Source: Didymella arachidicola | Lineage: Eukaryota > Ascomycota > Dothideomycetes > Pleosporales > Didymellaceae | NCBI GenBank assembly: GCA_016630955.3 | Contig: CM049996.1 | Location: forward strand, 1,674,001 to 1,738,000 | Direction of reading: 5' to 3' | Length of the DNA: 64,000 nucleotides | The notes under the pieces: model-generated | Told to the model about the DNA's origin: nothing | The model's input: the letters and a program-made list of their open reading frames with translations, nothing else | Database searches by the model: none | Made by a program: the position numbers and the translations under genes | Shown: positions 35,539 to 44,648 of the stretch, piece after piece | How positions within the stretch are numbered: position 1 is the first letter of the stretch | Layout of the letters: each line of letters starts with the position of its first letter

Positions 35539-36705
35539 ATGGTCATCCACGACATGAACGACGCCCTCAACACACCGCGAACCCACCACCCACCAACCCC
35601 TTCCTCAGCGCCCCCAACAAACCCCACCCTCCCAATCATCGACATATCCCCCTACCTCACCCCCTCCTCCCCCTCGTCCCGCCTTACAACCGCCCGCGCC
35701 ATAAACGCCGCCTGCACACACTACGGCTTCTTCTACCTCACCGGCCACGGGATCCCCACTGCTGAACTCGACAAAATCATCTCCCTAGCCCGCCAATTCT
35801 TCGCCCTGCCCCTCGCCAAAAAGAACGAAATAAAGCGCTTCGATGCCGGCGGCCCCGAAGGCGGGGATTCAGCCCGCGGGTACCAGGGTCTGGGAGAGAA
35901 TGTTACCCAAGGGCTGCAGGATATGCAGGAAGCGGTTGATTTCTACGCCGAGTGGCCCGGGCGTGTGGAGGATGGGGATGGGGGGCCCGGGACGAGGAGG
36001 GAGTTGCAGGGAGAGAATTTGTGGCCGGGGGAGCCGGGGGAGTTGAGGGGGGTGTATGAGGAGTATATAGGCAGGGTTAGGGAGGTGGGGAGGGCGGTGA
36101 CGAGGGGGATGGGGGCGGCGCTTGAGCTTGGGTCTGCGGAGGGGGAGGATGAGGACGAGGAGGTTTTTGTGAGGCATTGCGAGGATAGTTTTTGGGTTAT
36201 GCGGATGATTAATTATCCGCCTTTGTCTGGGTCGGCTATGTCTGGCCTCGGTGGGGAAGCGAGTGGGAAGGAGGAAAATCCCAGCCAGTTCTCCTGCGGC
36301 GCGCATACAGACTACGGATGCGTCACCCTCCTCCTTACCGACCCGACGCCAGGTGCGCTGCAAGTCCAGCTCAAAGACGGGACGTGGCTCGCAGCGGACC
36401 CCATCCCCGGGGCCTTTGTGGTCAACATCGGCGATATGATTGAGCGGTGGACGAACGGCATCTGGAAGAGCACGATGCACAGGGTGATTCATCGGGGTGA
36501 TGGTGGCATCCATGGTCCTGGTGGTGGTGGCAGGATCAGTGTGCCGTTTTTCTTCGAGCCGAATTTCGATGCTGTGGTCAGGCCGTTGGAGAGCTGTGTG
36601 AAGCGCAGTGGGAGGCCGAGGATGCATGAGGGGAGCACGTATGGAGAGCATTTGCTGACGAAGGTTTTCAGCAATTTTTACTATAGCAAAAGAACGGACT
36701 GGTGA
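35539..36705 (+). CDS. 2-oxoglutarate/Fe(II)-dependent dioxygenase (isopenicillin-N-synthase-like)
   Basis: Single exon, 388 residues from the ATG at 35539 (frame open upstream but without ATG). The N-terminal DIOX_N domain has 'LPIIDISPYL' and 'YGFFYLTGHGIP'. The double-stranded beta-helix carries the iron triad: His and Asp in 'GAHTDYG' and the distal His in 'STMHRVIHRG', followed by the 2OG-binding Arg-x-Ser in 'GGRISVPFFFEPN'. Likely oxidises a small molecule; the substrate is unknown. Family members occur in secondary metabolism, but the neighbours do not form a pathway. The codon pattern shifts from C-rich to G-rich halfway through the gene, which is odd but does not break the frame. 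Confidence 0.88.
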   Translation: MVIHDMNDALNTPRTHHPPTPSSAPPTNPTLPIIDISPYLTPSSPSSRLTTARAINAACTHYGFFYLTGHGIPTAELDKIISLARQFFALPLAKKNEIKRFDAGGPEGGDSARGYQGLGENVTQGLQDMQEAVDFYAEWPGRVEDGDGGPGTRRELQGENLWPGEPGELRGVYEEYIGRVREVGRAVTRGMGAALELGSAEGEDEDEEVFVRHCEDSFWVMRMINYPPLSGSAMSGLGGEASGKEENPSQFSCGAHTDYGCVTLLLTDPTPGALQVQLKDGTWLAADPIPGAFVVNIGDMIERWTNGIWKSTMHRVIHRGDGGIHGPGGGGRISVPFFFEPNFDAVVRPLESCVKRSGRPRMHEGSTYGEHLLTKVFSNFYYSKRTDW

Positions 36706-37190
36706 TGGTGATCTCGTCACCGCAAGAGAACCTAAATATCTCGATTCTTGTATCGCTGTCATTCAGCTCTGAACAGTCCATGCGTGTAGAGACTGTCGTG
36801 TGCACAGATCTTGGCGTAGATACCCGTCATAGCTGTTTTCCTTTCATAGCCTACTCTTGAGAATACTACGGTTACGTCAGTTCATACACTCGTACATTCC
36901 ACAAAGACTACAAAGACACACATCTTACATCCTCTTATGTGGTTTTTTAATCTAGTGATTCAGAACCAATGCAGTTGACCGTATGTGCACAGCTACAGCA
37001 AAAAGCTACCGCTGTCAGCACACACTTACATTTCCGCACTCTAACCAAACATGGCAACAAGATATCTGGGATCGAAACCCACGGTACAACAACTAGTAGA
37101 AATTCCTTTAAATAATAGATCGATACAAAATTGTATGAAAGCAAGAAAATAGAACAGTGGCAACCTTAGTACGTAAGCAGCAGTAGGTTT
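36706..37190. other. Intergenic, no gene seen
   Basis: A/T-rich spacer between the 2OG oxygenase and the kinase pseudogene. A T-arm-like and a D-arm-like motif on the minus strand (about 37030-37085) are in the wrong order for a tRNA. Confidence 0.5.
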
Positions 37191-38470
37191 CTACAGGTGC
37201 AAGCGATCTATTACTAACAGATACCTTAGAGAAGCCGTAAGACCTAGGAACTTGCCAAGTTTCTCAATATCTTTCTCTATGGACCTGTATTGAGCAAGGC
37301 CCCTCAACTCCACCGACCTCAGCGCTTCTGCAGCGGTAGGTCTCTGCGCAGGATCCACCACTAACAGATAACTGAGAAAAGCCGCGAGAGCCGGGAGCTC
37401 GCTGAGTTTCTCGATCTCCATCTCGAACGCCTTGACCTGGGAACAGTCTGGCTCTTTCCCACCTTCCCGAGACGCCTTATCAATGGCCTGTGCAATTCTA
37501 TAATACCACTGAGAATTCTCATCGATGGGATGCATCGCTACCGAACTCGGGAACAGTCGCATGAGCTTCGCCATGGCCCACGGTTGTGGCCAGTGGCCCT
37601 CAGGCATATCGTTTGCGCCAAACACACATGGCGCGATCCAGTCGAAAAGTTGGGTTGGTTAGTTCCTGTAGGTTTGCTGGAAGGAGACAGCTGACCGTTA
37701 CTGCGAATGCCCACACGCCGGAGGTGTGGAAGCAGCCCTTTCCTGACCACACTTCGGGGGCGCGCATCGCCCGTGGTTAGACAGGGTAATCATCGAATCC
37801 CTCCGCGCGCACTGCATACCGTCAGAACGCGTTGGGCGGGTTAGGGAGCGCTTCAAGCTAGCCCCAGATCTCCAAGTTTGACTGTTGGAATCGGTTCATC
37901 AGCGCCAGAGATGAAGATGTTGTCACTTTTGATATCTGGAGTACTGATCAGACCTGCGATTGAACTACACGCAATGGTCGAGATGAACCAGTGTGCACGA
38001 GACATTGCGAGTTCAGCACGTCGAGGGCGGATAATAACGCCTTGGAGATGCTCTTGTGCAATACGCGATTCTGATGGTGTTTCTTCGCAGATAGGTCTTT
38101 TAGAGTTAGGTCCATCCATTCAAACGCCAGACAGAACGAGGACTCGAAATCATGAACATCAATCCCTTCGTAGACTGTTCGTAGATACCGTGACGACGAT
38201 ATAGCTGGATTCTGGTAGCATTTATATTCCCATTTCAGCATGTCTAGTGTTTTTTTGGTCAGAGGCGGTTTTTATGGCGGCCCTGGGGTGGTGTTAGATG
38301 GGGCTTGTGCGCGGGGTGTGAACGGACCATGGTGCTGGAGGGTGTAGGTGTGCGTGGGGCAGGATCTGGGCTTTGAATATGGTGGATGTTGAGGTCTGGG
38401 GTCTGAGGTTTTCGGTGATCAGGTAGTTCCATCGAGCGCCGCGCAGGATTTGTCCGAGGTGCAGTGGCAT
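37191..38470 (-). pseudogene. Broken serine/threonine protein kinase gene
   Basis: Kinase motifs follow one another in order: 'MPLHLGQILRGARWNYLI' from the ATG at 38470, 'AIKTASDQK' (ATP-site Lys), 'AFEWMDLTL', 'LVHTDIKSDNIF' (catalytic loop, read across a short intron at about 37995-37945), 'KLGDLGLA' (DLG in place of DFG), 'RAMRAPEVWSG' (APE) and 'VWAFAVT'. The frame is broken at an A7 run after 'SDQK' (about 38249-38255), by a TGA just after 'GDLGLA', and by a TAA in place of a residue between 'DYPV' and 'PRAMRAPE' (about 37776). The C-terminal 60 codons contain a diverged internal duplication ('IEKLSELPALAAFLSYLLVVD' style, repeated near the end). Not expected to make an active kinase. 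Confidence 0.82.
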
Positions 38471-38798
38471 TGGGGGTTATTTGGGGAGGGAAGCTTGTGT
38501 TGGAGTAGGGTAGGGCTGGAGCCTTAGTGGCTTAGCGCGTTGAGGCTTGGCTGCTGCAGGATACAGCGCCGAAGACGTGGAAAGAAAAGAACGTATATAA
38601 TTACCAGTAGTGCTTCTCATAGTTGATTAGCGACCGTATATCATAACGACATATCACAGCTACAACCCTTACCCGACAACCCTACTCACCCTTGTGGAAT
38701 ATGGGATGAATAGCATTGATTGAGTGATGGACTATGGAGCCCAGTGAAGTACTATATATGGAGGTGGCTGGATATATCACCTGACCTGCGACCGGCTT
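38471..38798. other. Short intergenic spacer
   Basis: About 330 bp between the kinase pseudogene start and the end of the DUF1349 gene. No gene seen. Confidence 0.5.
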
Positions 38799-39485
38799 TC
38801 AACATCTCTCCCCCTCACCCCCCAAAATCTCCACCTTCACCCCCTCCCCAAACTCCCCCTCCAACTCCCCCTCCCCCCCCTCCACCGTCGGCCTCGCCAC
38901 ATACCCCCCAACCCCCACCCTCCACCCCTCCTCCTCCGCAAAAAACCAATTAACCTCTCTCATGGGAATTTTTTCCTCAGATCCGTCGTCCTTCTTCACA
39001 ACCCAATAAACCCACAAACTCTTCCCCAGCCCATCCTCTTCCCTCCTAACCTCCACCGTCGCCTCCGGCCTCTCCTCCTCAGTTCCACCAAGCCCAAACG
39101 ACGGAATAGGAACAACACTCCAATCTGCCCACACATCGCATCCAACAGTGCTCACGTACGGTTTACCAAAGTACCACTCGATACCCGTTTTAATCCACTT
39201 TGTCTCCTGATTCGCCAGCCCTGGTTTGGTGAGGTGGAGGAGCAGGCCTGCTTGGTCGTACTGGCGCAGTTGGGTGGCTGGCGGGAGGGCGAAGGTGAGG
39301 CGTGCCGAGTGGAAGGTTTTGAGGTCATGGGTGAGGAGGGGCGAGGGGTGGGTGGGGGCGCTGAAGGCGTTGTGGGAGGGGGGTTTGCGCCAGATGTCTG
39401 TTCCGGGAGGTGAGGAGAGGGTGAAGGGGGGGAGGTTGGTCGTGGTGGTGTTTGTGGAGGTGTTTGTGGAGGTGGAGGATGCCAT
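38799..39485 (-). CDS. DUF1349 family protein
   Basis: Single-exon gene; 228 residues from the ATG at 39485 ('MASSTSTN'). An earlier in-frame ATG at 39560 would add 25 mostly hydrophobic residues that could act as a signal or anchor. The start most like other family members is the shorter one. The fold is a concanavalin-like beta-sandwich: 'GTDIWRKPPSHNAF', 'LRQYDQAGLLLHL', 'KWIKTGIEWYFGKPYVSTV' and 'ADWSVVPIP' are the usual DUF1349 landmarks. The biochemical role of the family is not established. The 3' part is extremely purine-rich on the coding strand (Glu/Gly-rich tail). Confidence 0.85.
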   Translation of the reverse strand: MASSTSTNTSTNTTTTNLPPFTLSSPPGTDIWRKPPSHNAFSAPTHPSPLLTHDLKTFHSARLTFALPPATQLRQYDQAGLLLHLTKPGLANQETKWIKTGIEWYFGKPYVSTVGCDVWADWSVVPIPSFGLGGTEEERPEATVEVRREEDGLGKSLWVYWVVKKDDGSEEKIPMREVNWFFAEEEGWRVGVGGYVARPTVEGGEGELEGEFGEGVKVEILGGEGERC

Positions 39486-40040
39486 GGTTGGTGGTGGGTG
39501 GGTTGTTAGGAGGGAGAGGGTGAGGAGGGTGGTGAGGTATGAGGAGGATGGGGGGAGCATGGCTGGTTCTTATATGTACCGAGGTGTAAGCCCGGTGGAG
39601 CAGATGGTGGGTTAGCAGTGCGGGTTGATATCGGGAGCGCCATCCTGACGCTGTGGGAGGCGTCTTATAGACCCTCTGAACGGCTTAGCGGACAGCTACT
39701 CCAGCGTTGTTACGTCCTGGCATGCAGCATGTCGTGATGCAGTGAGGGGCAGCCTTGGCAAGATGCTACTTCCTTGCAGACAAAAGCCTGCTGCGTGCTG
39801 TCAGCGGTCACATTATGCCTCGCGATGTGGTACCTGACATGATCGACAGCGAGTCTTACTTTGTCGAGCGACTTTTGGCGAGGTCTTGGGTGATAGAAGC
39901 CGGCATTCAGCCGGGGCCCGACTTTCAGCCAATCAGGTTTTCTCAATTATGCCATGACTAAGCACGCATTTGAAGCTCGAAGTGATGGTACAGCTAGTTG
40001 ATTCAGGTATTTACACGTCGCGATGATGTCCTCTAATGTT
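39486..40040. other. Intergenic, no gene seen
   Basis: Spacer between the DUF1349 start and the 3' end of the complex I gene. No coding pattern, tRNA or repeat recognised. Confidence 0.5.
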
Positions 40041-41048
40041 CTATTTCTTCTGCTCGCCCTCCTTCGGCGGCTCAGGCTTGGGTGTGGGCAGTTTGAACTG
40101 TAGATATTATTAGGGTTTGTGGCGATGTGAACGGGTTGATTGCTTACGTTCTCTGGTGTGGTCTCTTGGCCAGGGCCGACCTGCTCCCATGCTGCCGAAC
40201 CACCGCGAAAGTTCCTGAATGCCTGAGTCATCTCAAGCGGCTCAACGACGATCCTCTTCTTCTCCTCGTCGTAGCGGATCTCCGTGTATCCGGTCATGGG
40301 GAAGTCCTTGCGCAGTGGGTGGCCATCGAAACCGTAGTCGGTCATGATGCGGCGCAGGTCGGGGTGGCCAACGAAGAAGACGCCGAACAGGTCGTAGACT
40401 TCGCGTTCGTACCAGTTGGCGCCGTCGTACAGGTCGCAGAGAGACGGGACGGGGGTGGCCTCGTCAGCGTAGGTCTTGACCCTCAGGCGCGAGTTGTGTC
40501 GGATGGAGAGCATGTTGTAGACGACCTCGAAGCGCTGGTCCTTGGTGGGGTAGTCGACGGCGGTGATGTCGGAGATCTGGGTGTACTCGGCGGCCGTGTG
40601 GTACTTGAGGAAGTTGAAGACGGGGAGGACGCCAGCTGGGGGGATGTAGATGGTGAGCTCGTCCTTCCAGACGGAGAACCTGGCAGTGTGTCAGATGCAT
40701 GCATGGCAACGGGTCCCGGCTCAATGCGTACTGCTGGATGTACTTGGGCAGACACGACATGAGGTAGTTGCCGTATGTGTGCAGGGCCTCGCCCTTGGCC
40801 TTGTACTTGTCGACGGGGTTGACAATGGCGCGCTTGAGCGTCTCCGAGGGGTTGCGCGGAGCATACTGTAAGCACGTCAGCGATCAAGTCCCACTGCACA
40901 CAGCATCGCTACGCACCCGCATGTTGGGCGTCTCCGTGTTCTCGCCGGCAATCTCCTTCGCCCGCAGCGCGCTCGTCGAGAAGGCGCGCGCGGCCGTCGA
41001 GCGCGCGGCGGTGGCCAATGGCCGGCTGGCAGCGAGCCTCAGTGCCAT
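40041..41048 (-). CDS. NDUFS3: NADH:ubiquinone oxidoreductase 30-kDa subunit (NDUFS3/NuoC type), mitochondrial
   Basis: Core peripheral-arm subunit of respiratory complex I, nuclear-encoded. Exons 41048-40917, 40865-40732, 40679-40148 and 40097-40041, all in phase; 284 residues. The N-terminus 'MALRLAASRPLATAARSTAA' is a clear mitochondrial presequence. The family signature is complete: 'WYEREVYDLFGVFFVGHPDL' and 'ILTDYGF'-type 'IMTDYGFDGHPLRKDFP', then 'EIRYDEEKKRIVVEPLEMTQ'. The short last exon encodes a Lys/Pro/Glu-rich tail. Divergent from NOT4 across 410 bp. Confidence 0.96.
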
Positions 41049-41458
41049 TGCGTGTGTCTGGGGGCGTGCGGGGCTGCGCGGTGCAGCGGGGCGGGGCGGA
41101 CAATGGGGTGGTGAAGGTGGCTGCGATGCTGAGTACTGACGTTCTCCAAGCCGTCAAGCTCGCTCGCCTGCCAACGCCCGGCAGATCCTCGGCGTGCGGC
41201 CCTAGCGGACAGGCGGACAGTCTCTTGCAGGCGCACCCGTCTCCAGCGCGCTCCCCCATCGATTCCCCGTTGCCCCAACACAGTGCATCTCTTTCCTTGA
41301 CACGGCCGGCGTTTGTTTGCGTCCTTGGCATCTGACACGCTCCCCCCACGAGAGCCCATCTCTACTGTGCATAGACTTGCATCCTCGGCACGCTCCCACC
41401 CGGTGGCCACTTCACAGCCTGCAGCGCAACCCAGCTCACCTGCGACTCGACGCCCGCC
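41049..41458. promoter_or_regulatory. Shared divergent promoter region
   Basis: 410 bp between the starts of the complex I subunit gene (-) and NOT4 (+). Both are constitutive functions, which fits a bidirectional promoter. No particular site claimed. Confidence 0.5.
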
Positions 41459-44089
41459 ATGTCCCGCCTGCAGTATGACCAGTTCGTCGACGACGACGAG
41501 GACGAGTGCTGTCCGCTCTGCGTCGAGGAGTTCGACCTGTCCGACAGAAACTTCCGCCCGTGTCCCTGCGGCTACCAAGTACGAGCCCGCTGCCCGCGAC
41601 CCATCGTCGGCCGCCCGTGCTGACGAGCTGCCAGATATGTCAGTTCTGCTACAATAATATCAAGACGACCATGAATGGCCTGTGTCCCGCCTGCCGCCGC
41701 CCCTACGACGACTCGACCATCGAGTTCAAGAACATCACGCCTGAAGAGTGCGTCTCCCGCCCCCGTCTCGCCCAGCTCCCCTAACAGCGCACAGGATGGC
41801 CAAGCACAAGCAGCAGATTGCGCAGAAGGCCAAGAAGAACGCCCAGATACGGCAGAAGGAGGCGCAAAAGGCCGAGGCCGACTCGCTCAGCCGCAAGCAC
41901 CTCGCTGGCCTGCGTGTCGTCCAGAAGAACCTTGTCTACGTCACAGGGCTCACCCCAACGATACGGGAAGACCGCCTGCTCGACACCCTGCGCGGGCCAG
42001 ACTACTTCGGTCAATATGGCAAGATCATCAAGATCGTCGTCAGCAAGGCGCGCGAGAACGCCCAACACCAGCAGTCGGTTGGAGTCTACGTCACTTTTGC
42101 CCGCAAGGAGGATGCAGAGGCCTGCATCACCGCCGTCGATGGGTCGCAGAACGGCGACAGGGTGCTGAGGTATGGATCGACCAGTCAGCTTGCTTTGCGG
42201 CCATCATGCTCACCTCCCACAGGGCGCAATACGGGACAACCAAGTACTGTTCGGCGTACCTTCGCGGCGAGCAGTGCAACAACCGCAACTGCATGTTCCT
42301 GCACGAACCCGGCGAAGACAACGAGAGCTTCACGCGCCAGGATCTGTCCATGATGAACAGTATCCAAACGCAACAGCCTGCGCAATCTTCCACGTCTCGC
42401 TCTGCGCCTCCCGCCCATCCTGGCCCTCCGGTCTCCGCAGCCATCACCACCGCTGTCGCACCAATGAGTCGACAACAAAGCAATGAAGGCTCGAGTCCCA
42501 CGCAAGACGCTCCAGGCCTACCAGCAACGGCTGGTTGGGCCAGCAAAGCAGCGCTCGAGCGTCGTGCTAGTCGCTCGACAATCGCATCGCACCCAAGTCC
42601 CATGGTCCAAAGTGCAACGCCTGCACAGGCCTCGAAAGCGTCGACGCCTGCACCGAAGAAGGAAGAACCGCCCAAGGTGGAGGAACCTGTCCCGAAGCCG
42701 AAGACCCGGAAAGAAGAGAAGAAGGAGGAGCGAAAGAAAGAGAAGGCAAAGGAGAAGGCTGCCCTGAAGTCTAAGAATGCTTCTCCGGAGCCCAAGCCAG
42801 CCAAGCCTGCCAAGCAACCTGCTTCAGCTTTTGAAGGCCTTCTCAAGACAATTTGCAACTCCGACTTCAAGTTCGTTTTCTCAAGCAAGGCGCTGTCCGA
42901 GGAGGATTTCAAAGCAATCATGGATTTCCCTCAACTCCTGGACCCCAATGGTGGCGCCAAACGACGTGCGATGAGGGAGAAAGAGCAGGAGTTGTTGAAG
43001 CAGCACGAAGTCGAGGCCCAAGCTAAAGCTGCTGAACAGCCCCAGCCAGGCCCAGCATTAACAGATCCTGAAGAGAGTGAGGCGACAGCCGGAGGCAGCC
43101 TCCAGCTTGGCGGAGAGCCTGAGGGTAACCATGAGACCGGGAGTGTTCACCAGAATCAACATGTCATCGGCTCCGGGCAGCAAGCCTTTGGCAACAACTT
43201 GTTCGGCTCCAATTCCCTTGCAGACGATTTCAGCAACCTGGGTCTGAATAACAGGGCTCTGACGCCTGCGCAACAGCAGCAACTTCTGCTTTCCAAGTTC
43301 CAGTCTGGACCTCAGTCTGCCGCACTTCTCTCCACGCTCCAGGGCAACCAGAACCAGCACAGCCTTGGAGGCAACGCGCCTGGCCATGCGAGGCAATCGT
43401 CCCGCTTCAACTTCGCCAACGACGGCGCCTCTGCATCTACAAACGTCCAACCTGTAGCCAGCCAGAAGATCATGAGCCAACAAAACTCAATGATGCCGAA
43501 GAACGCAGGCCAGTTCAACCAGATGCCTCAGCACCAGGTTTTGGGAGGACAGTTCTTCACCAATGTGCAGGGCCCTCCTCCAGGCCTCAAACCCACTGGG
43601 ACTCCACCTGTCGGCGGAACGAACATGTTCGCGCAGGGTCATGGCTTCGCCACGGGCGGCTTGCCCTACGGCGCGAATGCAGCCAACCGAAACACCAGCG
43701 AACTCTATCAGGATTTGCTTCGCAACGGTGGTGCTAGGACGGCAGATTCTGGTAAGCGTGAGTCAATGTTCCCTTCTTTCCTAAACCAACATCCCTCTGC
43801 CTCTACCTCCCCTGCCCCGGGCCTGCTTAACTTCCCCTATGGACCCTCGCCTGGTGCTTACCAGGAAACTGGTTCGCAGAAATCTAAGAAGAAGGGCAAG
43901 AAGCATCGCCACGCCAACACAACTTCCTCTGGAGGAGGCGGTATGGCTGACATGCAAGACCCGAGCATCTTACAGGCGAGGCTTCACCAGGCGAACATGG
44001 CTGGGCAGGGACCGTATGGCCAAGGCCAGAACGGTTTCTCTTCTCTCTACGCGAACAACAACAACTTCGGCGGTGCCGGACGGTGGTAA
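41459..44089 (+). CDS. NOT4: CCR4-NOT E3 ubiquitin ligase NOT4 (MOT2)
   Basis: RING E3 ligase of the CCR4-NOT complex, acting in mRNA decay, translation quality control and transcription. Exons 41459-41578, 41635-41747, 41795-42169 and 42223-44089; 824 residues. N-terminal C4C4 RING with 'CCPLCVEEFD', 'CPCGYQICQFCYNNI' and 'CPACRRPYDD'; coiled helix; RRM (about 95-185, 'LVYVTGLTP', 'VGVYVTFARKEDA'); CCCH finger 'CSAYLRGEQCNNRNCMFLH'; then a long disordered Lys/Glu- and Gln-rich tail ending 'GGAGRW'. A strong internal splice donor (GTAAGC at 43752) offers an alternative end that would join the frame downstream (see the entry at 44649). Both versions would keep the RING, RRM and finger. Confidence 0.93.
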
Positions 44090-44648
44090 ACATTTCGCTT
44101 CCTTCACATGCTTTGTCGACCGCTGGGTCAGATACGCTGTCTTGTTACATCTCTGCGGCGACGACGCACGGCGTTTTGGGTTTTGGCAGTACTGCATCGG
44201 CATACCAACTGTGCAAAGGCACTGGGTTGCCCGGCGTTAATGAACGGCCAGCCAAGGGCACATATCATTGGCTTCGGCACGATTTCATGGGTTTTCAATA
44301 CCTCGCATCCTGTTCATGTCTTTCTTTCACTTGGGTGGAATGCTGTTTTGCCACACGCCGGGTCCACTTCTCTCGTCATCTTCGTCATTGCCATCGCATG
44401 TACGTAAAGTCCCCTTCCTGCCGCTTACTAGTCGGCATGCTTACTTTCTAATAGAGAGATGGCCTTTCTACAATCCTTCTGCCTTTGAAGTGACGAAGAT
44501 AATCGAGAGAACCGCCTGTGCAAATTGATGTATCCCGTGCTTTTAGCGTTGCCTCTGTAGTCGTTCCCCGCGCCGCACTGCCGTTGTTGGCTGCCATCAC
44601 TCCTTATCATCACTCACTTGCTTTGAACCAGCTAACGGGCGTGCGCAG
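44090..44648. other. Spacer between NOT4 stop and the downstream frame
   Basis: About 560 bp with stops in all frames. It contains a canonical-looking small intron (GTACGT at 44400, acceptor TAG at 44454) and a branch-point-like 'gctaac' followed by CAG at 44648. This fits either a 5' UTR of a separate gene or the inside of a long alternative NOT4 intron. Confidence 0.5.

Noticed and set aside
18638..36705. Secondary-metabolite or CAZyme gene cluster
   Set aside because: The PL4, GH115 and 2OG oxygenase genes are separated by kilobases of empty DNA and unrelated genes; there is no backbone synthase or shared regulator.
37030..37085. tRNA-like motifs on the minus strand
   Set aside because: A T-arm-like 'gtttcgatccc' comes before a D-arm-like 'ttggttagagtgcgg'; the order is reversed and no acceptor stem pairs.
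40127..40762. Plus-strand frame opposite the complex I gene
   Set aside because: Antisense shadow covering three exons and two introns of a certain gene.
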